In this document: piece by piece, positions 23,788 to 36,049 of the stretch | Numbering within the stretch: position 1 is the first letter of the stretch | Layout of the letters: each line of letters begins with the position of its first letter | NCBI GenBank assembly: GCA_949130495.1 | Contig: OX422207.1 | Coordinates: forward strand, 787,762,384 to 787,826,383 | Source of the DNA: Sambucus nigra | Taxonomy: Eukaryota; Streptophyta; Magnoliopsida; Dipsacales; Adoxaceae | Length of the DNA: 64,000 nucleotides | Direction: 5' to 3' | Position numbers and translations under genes: made by a program | Notes under the pieces: model-generated | What the model was told of the DNA's origin: nothing | What the model saw: the letters and a program-made list of their open reading frames with translations, nothing else | Databases searched by the model: none

Positions 23788-24085
23788 ATACACACACAAA
23801 TACACAATACACACACACACATACAGTATACATATACATATACACACACATGCAGTATACACATATACATATAGAATACACACACATACAATATACATAT
23901 ACATATAAATTTACATATACATATACATATAGACACATATAAAGTATACATATATATATATATATACACAATACCGACACGTATACACACACGTACACAC
24001 CCATATACACACTAAAATACACACCCACAGAAATACTCACACATAGAAGTACACACTGAAATACCCACAGGTAAATACAAATGCA
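23788..24085. repeat. CA/TA-rich microsatellite
   Basis: About 300 bp of interrupted (CA)n, (TA)n and CATATA repeats lie inside the small CACTA element. All long minus-strand frames here are low-complexity translations. Confidence 0.9.
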
Positions 24086-25204
24086 CAAAATATTACCTTT
24101 GAGAGTGAAAGAGAGATTTAGATTCAGATTATGATTGAAAGAGAGATTGAGATTAAGACTGAAAGAGCCAAAATCGCTGGATAAGAGCCGAAGTCATTTA
24201 AGAGAAGGAAACTTTAGAGGATTTAGAAATGTTTGAGGGAAATGAAAAGTTCGGCTGGGAATTAAGTATAAAGGCACTAGTCACGTCCCTAAGCCGTGAT
24301 GACATCCGTAACCCCTTTAAATTTTAACACGTCAACGTGTAAATAATACATTAATCACGGCCCAGATCCGTAACCCCATTCCTAGAATGGTCACGACTTT
24401 GAACCGTGACCATCTCAGTGTGGCTTTGTGCTATGATCACGGTCTTAGACCATGACCCCATCCGAGACCACATTTAGAGGGAAACTTGGCGCATAATGGT
24501 CACAAATGGGTCACAGCTCATATTTATGACCCACACGTGTTACCATCGTGGTCCATGACAACATGAAAGACGATCCATGAACACACTAAGTCATGAACTT
24601 CGTCACGCCCATTTTTGAGTTGTTCATGACTATTGGTCGTGACCCCAAAACCGTGACTATTTACAAGATTTGGTAGTGGGCGTTCAAAAATTTCAAGGCG
24701 ATGGACTTGTTTGAAATACATTCAAGTCTCGTTCTAACAAAAAAGGCACGTCATTTGAACAAAATGAAATCTCGTTTGAACGATACATAAATCTTATTTG
24801 AACTATCTATAAACGACCTTCTTACAAAACAAAACAGTATGCCCTCGATTGAAGCTCCTTAGATAAAATTATGAATAACCCTTCTAATGAGATCCCAATC
24901 TCGTTTGAACGATATTCTGGTCTCGTTTGAACGAGGTTTAAAATAAAAAATATTTTTCTTCTAAAAGTAAAAAGCCCTCTTCGTTTTTTATAAAAACAGA
25001 TATCCCAAAAATAATTTCTATGAATTAATTTAAACTCGGAATTTCTTTATATATTTACGGGATGTCGGTAAGTGTTCAAAATTGTAGATGCTCGAGTTCA
25101 GTTCATCGTGACAGTGTTTGATGATTTGTAATAGGATATGCCAAACTAGCCTAAAACATAACAAGGCCTATACTATTAAAAATATTAGAAAAATTATTTT
25201 TACA

Positions 25205-26875
25205 TGTCTCCCCCTTTGGCTATTTCGGTACAAAACAAACAAGTATAACCGACCACCAAATTAAAATAAAAAATCTCCTATGACAAAAACTCCTAGCACC
25301 CTTCTTAACCCTAGAACATAATGGCATAGGTCTCTTTGTCTTCAAACTTATTCTTACCTTCCATAAAATTTGTCTTCATCCATGTATTGAATATCTCTTT
25401 AAGTACCTACACACATGAGACAAAAAAATATACCTCGTGACGCATCTAGTTTGAAATAAGATAAAACTTTAATTAAATTCTCCCCCATAAATAAAACTCA
25501 TCATTTTTAATTTGCTTTCCCATTTGTTTTTATTTGAAATAGACAAAGAAGTAGAACCATAATCATGAAAGAGAAGTATCTCGTAGAAGATAAGATATCA
25601 TTATAAAAAGATATAAATCAAGCATGTTTAATGATAATCTCAAAGCAAACACAATACACTATTTTTAAAAAATTTCAATTTTTTCTAAAAATCAAATTTC
25701 ACAAATACAACATACAATACCATATATAATATATGGAAAGTATGTCAAAGAAAATTCGGCACATATATATAGGTATAAACGGCTACAAAATATGACACAA
25801 AACCCATAATCTTTACACACTAGCATAGTATCGATACGTCTAAACATGTGGGATGGAATGAGTGGGTGTGAACTAGTAACAAAAGAGTTATAACCCAAAC
25901 ACTAAAATATGTTCAAGAAGTTCTAATTGATCACAAAACTTTATCAAACTAAGCTTTAGCATCTGGTGACAAATAAAGTTGAACTTAATGAACAAAGCAA
26001 GTACAATGCACACAAATCTAGAATATTTATGATCTTACAAATCAATAGCGTCATGACAAAATAAGCATACTAGGATTCATTGTGCAAGCCTGTTGATCTT
26101 CAACTAAACTCCCTCAAAAGAGAAACATAGTCATATTTGCTTTTCTTTTCTTTTGAAGGGATTTCTTTTTCAAGATCAAACAAACTAAACTAGTTTAGCC
26201 CCTTTTTTGCATATATTTGCACTTTTTATTGACTTGATTTTTTCTTGGGCTCTTTTTATACAGTGGCTTCACACAAAGTCAACCTATCTTTCGCAATCAT
26301 TTCCCGTGTTCACTCATAGTTTTTCAATAATAAAAAAAAATCCCTCATGGGAAATGGTTCTTACATGCACAAATTCCCCATAGTCACAAAAACATGTAGA
26401 TGACAAAATTGATGGGAGAACATACCACCAAGCTCAAATATACAAAGTGAAGTAGACGTTCAAAAAGCACATGCATGTGTGTGCGGAGGCATATACAAAG
26501 TCGAATCCATAAAGCAAATCAAGTTTGAAACAACTCTGTAAACATGGTTAAGATCAATCTTAAGTATCTAAAGTCATAACCAAATGTCCTAGCCAGATGA
26601 AAATTGTGGAGTGAATTGTATTCAAATGCAGTAATATGCCACACTAAATGTATAAAACTAAAAAACATAAGAACCGAAAATCTTTTTGTATTTTTCAATA
26701 ATTTTATCAAAATAAGATATTTTTATATTTTTCCAATTTGACTAAATAAAAGAAAAATATAACACTAAAGATATACATGTCATAACACTAGCAAACATAT
26801 ATCATGAAGCAAACTAGAGTATGGCAAACAAAATCAAGAAAGGAATCGTCTATAAGATATAGCAAGAGAAGAATC
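25205..26875 (-). other. internal non-coding part of the copia element
   Basis: Between the polypurine tract and the nested chromovirus-like element I see no pol, RNase H or env-like domain. Frames are short. The stretch resembles the 1.5 kb between RNase H and 3' LTR of the second SIRE-like element (55792-57315). This suggests that the deletion removed everything from gag through RNase H. Confidence 0.5.
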
Positions 26876-26929
26876 TATAACACCCTGCATCATCTGACAA
26901 GCGAGGCGTCACTACACCAAAATGGTAAA

Positions 26930-27130
26930 GTTGTCACCTTTTTAGCGGCCAGGCTTGTCACGGTCAATGATCGTGATAAGAAAACACGCATTTTTGTCAT
27001 GGTCATTGACCGTGACAAGTCCATGACAAAGACTTGTAACGGTCAATGACCGTGACAATTTCGAGACAAGTGTTGTTTATCACAGACTTGTCACGGTCAT
27101 TGACTGTGATACGTCCGTGACAATTGTGTC
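26930..27130. repeat. left subterminal repeats of the CACTA element
   Basis: Several direct and inverted copies of TGTCACGGTCA and TTGACCGTGACAA occur within 200 bp of the left end. In En/Spm elements such motifs bind the TNPA-like protein. That role is inferred from position. Confidence 0.8.
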
Positions 27131-27176
27131 AGTAAAAAAACCCTCCCCCTTCTTTTTTTCCCATTGAATTTGTTCC

Positions 27177-27181
<5 letters not shown>

Positions 27182-27208
<27 letters not shown>

Positions 27209-27552
27209 AGCGGCTGCTCTCTCTCTCTCTACAAATTTGGTATGTTTTCTCCCTATTTATCCCCCATTTATGTATATGTGTATGTGTATGTATATGTATA
27301 TGTATATGTGCGTGTGTGTCTATATGTGTGTAAATGTGCATGTGTGTGTGTGTGTGGTGTATGTGTGTGTGTGTGGGGGGGGGGGGGAGGCAGTAGGGCT
27401 GGGGGAGGGGGTATGTGCGTGTGTGTGTGTGTGTGTGTGTGTTTGTGTGTGTATATATGCGCGTGTGTGTGTATATGTGCGTGTGTATATATATGTGTGT
27501 GTGTGGTGGGCAGGGGCAGGGGGCGGGGGGTGTATATGTGCGTGTGTGTATT
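27182..27552. repeat. (CT)n and (TG)n microsatellites
   Basis: A (CT)n run (27182-27208) is followed by about 280 bp of interrupted (TG)n/(TATG)n with a G10 run near 27377 and GGGGGCGGGG segments. Long plus-strand frames here are low-complexity artefacts. Confidence 0.9.
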
Positions 27553-27560
27553 TTTTTAAT

Positions 27561-27923
27561 TAAATTTTTATTGGTTTATTAGATATTGCCCCTCATATTG
27601 TAGTGCCCCTTGTAAAAGAACTGATTGGTTTAATATTTATTGGTTGTTAATTTTTTTGGTAAATTAATAATTAGTGCCCCTTTCATATGCAAGTAGGGTT
27701 GCCCCTCATTGTAAATTGGTAAATTAATAATTGTATACTTTAGTTGTTAGTTTAATTGATGAAAAGAATTAATTGAGTAGATGAATTAGAAGGAGTACGG
27801 GATACACATTTGTAAGTGGATCGATGTTGGGTTCTTTAATTTTAAAAGTGGCATGACCACTAGATTATTGTCCATATAAGGGTGGGATTTTTCAACTTTT
27901 TTTGAAAATTACTTTGTATAACG

Positions 27924-27963
<40 letters not shown>

Positions 27964-28594
27964 TGATAATTAAATTAAACATACTTGAAATTACATATAG
28001 TGCGCATAGATACTAGCCTTCTAGTTATTATGTATACGCATTAAATAGCCCTTAAACCCGTTCGAGAGTCATTACCCCTGTAATGAGATCTCTCGAATTG
28101 TCCCGTTTGGACAGTTTGCGACTGCATAATTTCTGTATAATAATATTCTTAGTGGCTTAAAGTTGTTACTTTTGGAGGAAGTTCTACAGTCGTATCCTAA
28201 TGTTCTCTGGGTACATACTAGATTGATAAGTGTGACTATTATTTCAATTGATCAATTGAAATAATACTCACACTTGCCAATCTACGCCGTGTACTTGGAG
28301 AACTACGGGGATATGCTGCCAAATTTTTCTCAAATCATAAAAATGTGCATGAGCTGTTAAGTATATTACAGAAATATGCGGTCTTGAATGGGATAGGACC
28401 ACTCACCTTTTAGACGAGATGAAGGAAATAGAAATTAAATTAAATTAAGTGAAACATACAATAAATCTATGTTTGAATTTGAATTTGAAATTTAAAAATC
28501 GAATATAAATAAGACATAATTAAATGAAACATACTATAAATCTAAGTTTTATTTATACTAATCCATGAATAGGTGATTAGTTCTGGTAGTTGTG
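27561..28594. other. non-coding leader region of the CACTA element
   Basis: This is an AT-rich stretch without a gene. It has a (TA)16 run at 27929-27960 and a 20-bp inverted repeat near 28237-28270 (ATTTCAATTGATCAATTGAA with flanks). It may hold the promoter or a 5' intron of the transposase gene. Confidence 0.4.
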
Positions 28595-30705
28595 ATGGGA
28601 TATACAAAATACAAAGAGTGGATGGGTGAGACACATAGAATGGGGGATGTGTTTCGCAGAGGTGCTAATGAATTTGTGAAATACGCAAAGAGATGTCATA
28701 ATGATGAAGAGTTTCCGTATCCGTGCGCTATTTGTAAGAATGGTAAGGTGTTTGAGTGGAAAACAGTTGAACTACATTTGTTAAGATCAGGTATGCAAGA
28801 TATTTATCGATTTCGAAGTTTTCACGGTGAATTAAGAGTTCCTTTTATCCCCGAACAACCTTCACAACAACCTTCAACAAGTAGGATAGATGTAGAAGGG
28901 GACGATGTAGATCATAACATGTTAGAGTATTTAGTTAATGATAACAAGTATGATAGGTGCACCAAGTATTGGATGTGATGCATGCAGAGAAGAACTTCGA
29001 TGAACATACTGTGGGCACTTTCATTGGGGGGATTCATTCGAAGGATGGATAAAGTGCACGAAAAGACCTTAAATCATTTAAACTTAAGCCACAACTATGG
29101 TTGAAAGAAGATAGTAGGGTAAGGACAATAATTCCCCCTGGTGTGTTTACTTTGACGAGTGGGTAAAAGAAGGTGATTTTAGACAAAATATATAATTTGA
29201 AGGGCCCATCTAATTTTTTGTCCAACTTGCAAAGGATTGTGAATTATGCTACTCATGATTTACATAAGTGTAAGTCCCACGATCGGCATGTGATCATGCA
29301 ATTGGTTCCTCTATTGTTTAAGCACTGTTTCTCCAAGCACAAGGATTTGCAGAGGGATATTATGCAAATTAGTATTACCTTCTCACTCTTGTATGAGAAG
29401 GTAGTCAATTGAGAACACATAGTGGCCACAAAATTAGCGGTGACCAAAGGGATTTGTGTGTTGGAGAAGTACTTTCCCCCAGTATTCTTTGACATAAGTC
29501 TTCACTTGTTGGTACACATATGCGACAAGGCACTTTTTTGTGGTCCGTTAGATATCGGTGGATATATTCGTTTGAAAGATTGATGAAAGTTTTTAAAGAT
29601 TACGTCTAGAATACGCGATACATTGCAGGATCAATTGCAGAGGAATACATCACCATGGAGTCATCAATATATACTCAAAAACATATGTCTGACTCGACCA
29701 GCATTGATGACACTGATGATTTTATCAATGATGGTGGTCATGTGATGGGAAAACGAGTAAAATTAACGAGTTTGCAACATGGACAAGTAGCTCGTTATTT
29801 ATTTGACACACATGAAGATGTCGAAGAATGGAAAAAGTAAGTTTAAATTATTTTAATGTTTAACATTATTTTAGAATATTTTAGATTATTTTAATGTTTA
29901 ACATTATTTTAGAATATTTTAGTAAGTTTAATTTTTTAATATGCAGAAAATGTGAAGCCTGTGAGAACAATAAAAGATGAAAAACAATGGTACAATCAGA
30001 TAGCGAATTTAGGCTCTGGTTGTCACAAGAGGTAATTATAATAAAAATGTTTGTTATATAACGTTACATTACACTCAAACTTTACAACTAATCTAATTAA
30101 TTTATATATATTCTCAGCTCTTAAAGACGGATGATGCGATATCAAGGCTTGCTCGTCTAGCCACTGGACCCTTGTTCGTGGCACAAAAGTACAAAAAGTA
30201 TTGATTGAACGGTTACGTATTTGGCGCAAAAGTGTACGGGGAAAGTACAAATGTATAGACCTCGGGCATTTCATACAAGGTTCTTACTTTCTTTCCAGCG
30301 AGCGAAAAGGATAAAAACCTCGTTGAAGATGAAATGACTTACTATGGTGTAATTCGAAATATATTTGAATTGGATTATATAAGCTTCGAAGAGGTTGTAT
30401 TTTACTATGACTGGGTAAGAGTTGAGGATAAAAATGCTTGTAAAGTTGATCTTGTCACCAATTTGATCATGGTTGACTTGTCCAAGTTGAAAAGCAACGA
30501 CCACATGAGCGATGAGCCATTTGTTTGTGCATTTCAAAAGGTTAACCAAGTGTTTTACTCGGAGTATATCAACAACGATCCGTGGTCAATTGTCCTACAC
30601 GCGCCAAAGCGTCTAAATAGTAATGTGGATGACTTGGTTGCTCCTACCGAATATCAATCCATTTTTTATGATAACCCGAATTTGAAACAATTTTTCAATT
30701 TGTAA
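28595..30705 (+). pseudogene. CACTA TNP2-type transposase, catalytic core missing
   Basis: From ATG 28595 an open frame encodes the transposase-associated domain (WMGETHRMGDVF, PYPCAICKNGK, VELHLLRSGM, FHGELRV) and ends at 28978. The DDE transposase domain that should follow is absent. From about 29055 the frame resumes at its C-terminal tail (IIPPGVFTLTSG) and the DUF4218-like domain (CKSHDRHVIMQLVPLLF; EKYFPPVFFDISLHLLVHI; YRWIYSFERLMKVFKDYV), with frameshifts near 29410 and 29540. A DUF4216-like domain lies at 30190-30705 (MTYYGVIRNIFELDYISFEE; DEPFVCAFQKVNQVFYSEY). Stops near 30202 and 30256 fit TGG-to-TGA and CAG-to-TAG. It cannot encode an active transposase. Confidence 0.85.
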
Positions 30706-31005
30706 TATATATTCCAATTTGTACATTAACAATCCATTTTTATTGTGTTTAATTGATTTTCACTTTATCATTTTCACTCTTGTGTAGTGTGCGTGTGTGT
30801 GGGAAGTGGGGTGGGGGTGGGGATATTTCAGATTTTTAGTAATTGTACATATTATGAGCTAGATGCTGTTGTTTTGGAATTCAGAATTAAGGTGTTAAAC
30901 AATAACAATTCATTTGGATTTGTAGTAATTGTAAATATTTGCATGTCTTCTTCTAATTCATTTTGATTTGTACCAATAACAACATTTTTTATAGTAAATG
31001 TCTCC

Positions 31006-32471
31006 TTCAGGTATTAAGGCGAGGATGATGATGATGATTGTGATGATGTCGTCTGGGCTCGGTAGTAGCAAAGGCGAGGAGGGCTCCTCGGCCCCTAGGC
31101 TCCCCAAATATGGCAAATTGAGGATGGCCATCGAGAACAAGATGGGCTATTAGAGAGATACCTCGAGCTGGTAAAGACGATCATCGGCGCGGGGTACACT
31201 AGTTGGAGGGAGGTAACAAATGAGCTCAAGTTAGCTATTTGGGTGGCACTACAGGTAATGAATTTGTATTTATATTTATATTAATATTTCAATTTCAATT
31301 TTGATTTTGATTTTAATTTGATTTAATTTTATATTTATATTTATTCGCAACTAACATTGTATTTGTTGGATAGGAACAATTGAGCCTGGATCCAAAGCTA
31401 TGCAATTCAGTCTTGGAGCAGTTAAGGGAGCAACACAAGACGTGGAAGAAAAATATATAGACCCGGTACTTTGGGAAGACCCGAGAGTCCCTTATCCGAA
31501 TGCGTGAATCCGTCCCGTCGAAGGAGCCGATCTCATTGGCACAATGGAAAAAGTTCATTTACAATGAGATCGAGGAGCGACAATTGGCATCTCGCCAATC
31601 AGGGAGGGAAAATCGAGCAAAAAAGACGAATGAGCACTACTCCGGCCGGACGTCTTACACCGAAGTGGAGCATGGTATGATGGTAAGATTTAATTTTTCT
31701 ATAACTATAGAAATATATTATTATGCATTATTTTACTTTGCGGGGCCGATACTAATTTTACTTTATTTTATTTCAGGCGATAGGGAGTGGCCCTGGGGGT
31801 AGGCCACATAGGCTCGATACTTACGTGGCTATTTGGACGAAGAAGGGGAAGGATAAGGAGGTGTCCCTGAGCGTCGTCGCCACGATTGTAAGTAATCTGG
31901 CAGTTTACTTTTGTTAATTATGTTATAATTTGTTTATTTACTTATTTTACTAATCATGTGCTTTTTATCATTTCAGGCAAAGCTAAAGTAAGTGTATGAG
32001 TCGCAGTCTACTGCTGACAAGGAATCTTTGTCCACATACGCAATCAGCCAAGTGCTTGGCACTGATCGCAAGGGGAAGACAAGGGGGCTGAGATCGCGGG
32101 TGGTCAAATCTAGGATCATCGGATTGTGGACGAGCGACACCGGGTTGGATCAAACGGTGGACTCACATGACGCGAAGATGTCCCATTTGGAGGCGACGGT
32201 CCAAGATATGTTCTCATTCATGAAGCGTTCGTTAGGCAAAAACCGTAAGGAGAAAGGGAAGGAGAAGGTGGTAGAGGAGGAGGTGCAGGATGACGAGGAT
32301 GTGGACCTCGCTGCTTCATCGCCTATATGTGCGAACTTTGATGATCCACTCTCCTATTTGGCTCCCTTCAACCGACCGATGTCGACACTTGATTGGACGA
32401 GCGTATTTATACTGAACATATTTGATGGACAACGGATAGGGCGGGGGTTGAGGGACCCGAATACCTTCTAG
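31006..32471 (+). pseudogene. CACTA second gene, PF03004-type plant transposase
   Basis: Four exons are suggested by reading frame and splice signals. Exon 1 ends at 31254 (GTAATG donor), exon 2 is 31374-31682 (GTAAGA donor), exon 3 is 31777-31887 (GTAAGT donor, TTTCAG acceptor before it) and exon 4 is 31977-32471. The protein includes LLERYLELVKTIIGAGYTSW, RPHRLDTYVAIWTKKGK and YESQSTADKESLSTYAISQV followed by LGTDRKGKTRGL, as in the Ptta/En/Spm family. The C-terminus has KNRKEKGKEKVVEEE and an acidic run. One stop interrupts exon 2 (near 31459) and one exon 4 (31988). The start is uncertain. Confidence 0.75.
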
Positions 32472-32659
32472 GGTATGCCAGTTCTTGGACGTTTGCTTCA
32501 AGACATCGAGTCAAAGGTGCTCGTCATGCATGTGATACCCAGGAAGGAGAACTCCCCCTTGTGGTTGCGCGAACAATGCAGAACGATGTATTGCTGGGTG
32601 TGTCAATTCGTATATCGTGTGACCTACTCACCTCCTCAGAGCTAACCTTACCCCTAAAT

Positions 32660-32950
32660 TCTCACAATCAATGACCGTAACAAGTCCGTGACAAATAAAA
32701 CTTGTCACGGACGTGTCATGGTCATTAACCGTGACAAGTTTTTAAATATTGTCACGGGTTTGTCACGGACATAAACCGTGTCAAAACTTGTCACGATCAT
32801 AAATCGTGACATGACAGTGACAATATTTAAAATCTTATCACGATCAATGACCGTGACACGTCCGTGACAAAAAACGTTGTCACCCCCAGAATTGTCACGG
32901 TCATTGACCTTGACAAGTCCAAGTTGTCAAGGTCAATGTCCGTGACAATT
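32660..32950. repeat. right subterminal repeats of the CACTA element
   Basis: About a dozen copies of TTGTCACGG, GACCGTGACA and close variants occur in both orientations within 300 bp of the right end. They mirror the left subterminal block. Confidence 0.85.
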
Positions 32951-32978
32951 CGACAGATTTGGTGTAGTGTGTGACATA

Positions 32979-32990
32979 TGGTATCAGAAC
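32979..32990 (+). other. PBS of the chromovirus-like element
   Basis: TGGTATCAGAAC, three bases after the collapsed left LTR (TGTGACA), matches the initiator-Met tRNA-type PBS TGGTATCAGAGC with one change. It fixes the plus-strand orientation of the element. Confidence 0.75.
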
Positions 32991-33547
32991 ATGGGCTTAG
33001 GTCTCGTAGGTGGTGAGTTTGTTTAGCTTCCACGTTATTGATCTTTGATTCCCTTTATTAATTCATATTCTCTAAGATATTGAGTCTAAAATACATGTTT
33101 GTTGTGTTTCTTGGAGATAATGAGTTTTGTATTAAGGACATTGTAGGCATTGAGATTTGAAGTAGTAATCGCGATGTAAGAATCCTTTTCTTTTGGAGAT
33201 GATATTTATTTGGCAGATCGTTAGTATAAATTTTGGGTATATAGTGTATCGATTGAGTAATGAGATTTGATATAAGGATTTAAACATTGCGATGACATTT
33301 AGAGATATAATCGAGTGGTGATTCGTGGGAGAGCGTGGTACGCTTATATTTTCATAGTTATGTTTATATATATAGTCAGGATATATATATTGTATCTTGG
33401 ATCGTGGGGTATGTGCACGTAGAATTGGGTGTATGGGCGCCCAATTGTGGTATTTTACAGGTAGGTATATGTGAGCCTTATTTTATTTTTACGCATTTAC
33501 GCTTCGTCGAATTTCGAGGATGAAATTCCTGTGCTAATGGGGAAGTA

Positions 33548-36041
33548 TGTAATACCACGTAAATTTAAATCGGTATTTATATTAACTAAATTCAAAATTA
33601 AAAAAATTAAATTTTTGGATTTAATTATTTTAGTAATTTAAAATGTTGGATTTTAATTATGAAAAATAGAATTTTAATCAGAATCGAAATCAGAGCTAAA
33701 TTCTAAGTATTATAATTTTTAAAATAAAAGGGGGATTTTTAGGTGTAAGGGCACCCAAACGGGTTCGGGGGTAGGTCAAACTGGTTTTCCTAGGTCGGCA
33801 ACAATAGTATTTTAATTTTTGTACAATTCTAATACCATTAAAACTCTAATCTTCTTCCATTTAAATTAACTCGGGGTTAGGGCTTTTAAACTTATTTCAC
33901 CAACTCAGAGAGATGTAATCCCCAATAATTTTCATCTTCTTCAACCTACAAACCCTAGCCCCAAATTTATCAAGTTTCAACTCAAGATTTAAAGGCTCAA
34001 TTGGTGTTTTCTCTAGTTGGTGCAAGAATCAATCTTTTATAATTTTTCGAGATGATTTCAACACTCTAATCAAATTTTTCTATGCGATTTTCAGCAAGCA
34101 TGAATTCTTCAATTCTCTCTTTAGTATTATACGTTTTAAGTGTCGCCTAAACCTTAATTCATGTATTTTCTTAAAATAAATTAGCAACCTAAATTAGGAA
34201 AAGTGAAAACTAATTTGGGGTTGTTTTCTTAAAAATTCTAATTTGATTTAATACTTATAACCATGGGTGCTTAGGGTAGATGTTGGACTTTGGGTAATAT
34301 GGGTGTGGGTTTTCATGTGGAAACCATAGAAATTGTATTTTATATGGAAACGAGGTGTGGGCTATCCCATAGAATTATGTAGGTTTGATAAAAGTGAATA
34401 TTGTCTGGGTAAACTCGCATGATGATTGAAATTGTAATTGGCAAATTAAATAAATTGAGTTAGTTACGTCAACGACTTGAACGGATTAAATTAAAATGAA
34501 TTGTTTTTGAATGTGAAATTTGTGTGATTATTGACAAATTGAAATGTGTTAACTATTATTTTGAACATCTTTATCATCGCGGGGTTAACAGGATTTTAGG
34601 TAATGCTCTCACCTTAATTGTGCGAATACTACTAGGTATGGAACTAGTGGGTAGGCCTTAGTTACGGTTAACACTTTCTAGGTATGGGACTAGTTAGTGT
34701 ATATCTTTACGGATGGTATATTCTAGGGTGGGGCTGATTTTTGGTGTCATTCTATTGAATTGGATAACCTAAGTGCAAGATTAGGAAACGATTAATTATA
34801 TAAATTCATCCTACTAAATAGGATAGGACACTGTTGTGCTTTGGAGACCTCTAGGTATGGTACTAGGGGTAGGTTTGGGGTTTATGCTCTAAAATAGGGT
34901 GGGGCTAAGAGAAACTAAAGAATAATTGAGATACTGAGAAAACAAGAAATTGAGAATTAATGCCTAAGATAATAAACGGGTATTAAAATGAATTGGAATC
35001 GTTAATAAGTGAAGGACTGATAATTAAACGAGTTGGTTGGCTATTACGACGTGTGGGCCTGTGGCGGTGGAATAAGTGCAGGGCTGACAGTGAAATGAGT
35101 TGGCTGACTATTACGACGTGTAGTGCGTGGAACCTCGAAAATAAGTGCAGGGATGACAGAATACGAGTTAATTGGATATTACGGGGGGAATGTGTGTGGT
35201 GTAAAACTTGAGACGGTCCCGAATAAATGCAGGGCATACAATAGGGTCAGCTGGCTATGACGACACCGTAATAATGAAATTAATAATGTGACAAATTAAT
35301 CCAATAAAGAAACTTTATGCGGGAGTCCCGCGACTGATATTAATGTTGGATAAAAATAATGATCGATTTAATTTAATTAAATTATATGGATAGCTTTTGA
35401 TAAAAATCATATAATTGGAACTAAGCTTATGGTAAAGTAATTACTTGATTAGGTGTTCATAGTTTATTTTATTCGCACATTAATAATTATTGTGTTAACT
35501 TAAAAACTTCTATTGTGATATTTATTATTTATAATGCTACTGTCTGGGTCCACGGGACCTAATTCGGGAGAATAACTTGGATTCATGCAGTGGGCTCTGA
35601 CCCATTGCATTCACTACATTTCAAGTTTATCTAGCTGCATCGAAGTTATTTGAGATCTTTTGGGGGTGTAGTTGGAGTTTATTTATTGGCATCTGAGTAG
35701 TTTAGACTCATTTCTTTTCTGTTACATTTCATTATGAGACTTTACATTATGTATTTATGGGTCATTCAGTTCCACAATTGTTTATAATTTTTATTCAGAT
35801 ATTCAGAGTTGGATCATTTTATTGGAGATTGGATTTATTAGGAGATCAACATGGTGATGGATTTTATTATTTCATGACTGGTTATTATTATTGGTTTAAT
35901 ATGGTTATTATCTTGGGGAATGAAACTTTATATGTCTCATATGTGGGACAAGCTAAAAATGATTACTTATTTAGTGACGCCCGACGTAGTTTGACAGCAG
36001 TGGCTGGCCACCTCGCTTGTCAAATTGCATGAAGTGTTACA
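33548..36041 (+). repeat. 3' LTR of the chromovirus-like element (2.49 kb)
   Basis: It starts TGTAATACC after a purine-rich tract and ends GTGTTACA before the GAATC duplication. It contains no real gene; short frames are not conserved. A motif near its end (CCTCGCTTGTCA) is inverted relative to the motif in the left LTR remnant (TGACAAGCGAGG). Confidence 0.78.
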
Positions 36042-36049
36042 GAATCATG

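Larger units (their letters stand above)
22362..24678. mobile_element. non-autonomous CACTA transposon (2.3 kb)
   Basis: The left end reads CACTGCACCAAA and the right end TTTGGTAGTG, mutated versions of the CACTACACCAAA terminus of the larger CACTA in this window. Both subterminal regions (22380-22740 and 24280-24660) are packed with inverted and direct copies of GGTCACGG / CCGTGACC. Flanking triplets are GAC and GGC, a 3-bp TSD with one mismatch. The copia LTR sequence continues on both sides. No transposase domain is present; the interior is a 165-bp tandem repeat and a microsatellite. Confidence 0.82.
21857..25204 (-). repeat. 3' LTR of copia element, split by a CACTA element
   Basis: It starts TGAGAGTG and ends TTTTACA. 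Without the 2.3-kb CACTA element at 22362-24678 it is about 1.03 kb. Its first 500 bp align with 36957-37490 and the part after the CACTA aligns with 37500-37652. Confidence 0.8.
26910..32969 (+). mobile_element. CACTA (En/Spm) transposon, 6.06 kb, defective
   Basis: The ends are CACTACACCAAAATGG and TTTGGTGTAGTG, a 12-bp terminal inverted repeat. Flanking triplets are CGT (26907-26909) and TGT (32970-32972), a 3-bp TSD differing by one C-to-T. Subterminal regions contain many copies of TGTCACGGTCATTGACCGTG. Two genes lie inside in the same orientation: a transposase gene lacking its catalytic core (28595-30705) and a PF03004-type gene (31006-32471). Confidence 0.93.
26876..36041 (+). mobile_element. 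chromovirus-like LTR element without genes, left LTR collapsed
   Basis: GAATC directly precedes 26876 and directly follows 36041, a perfect 5-bp TSD. The right LTR is 33548-36041 (TGTAATACC...GTGTTACA). The left end keeps about 40 bp (TATAACACCCTG...TGTGACA), interrupted by the 6-kb CACTA element. A PBS TGGTATCAGAAC follows at 32979, and a purine-rich tract (AATGGGGAAG) precedes the right LTR. The internal region is only 571 bp (32977-33547) and has no coding potential. PBS, polypurine tract and LTR start resemble Tekay/Del-type chromoviruses. Confidence 0.8.

Noticed and set aside
23653..24088. Tyr/Val/Cys-rich minus-strand frames
   Set aside because: Low-complexity translation of the CA/TA microsatellite.
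27164..27563. Long plus-strand frames with CVCVCV and YVYVYV
   Set aside because: Translation of (CT)n and (TG)n microsatellites.
35757..36032. 91-residue plus-strand frame
   Set aside because: It sits inside the 3' LTR of the chromovirus-like element with no domain and no duplicate to test it.
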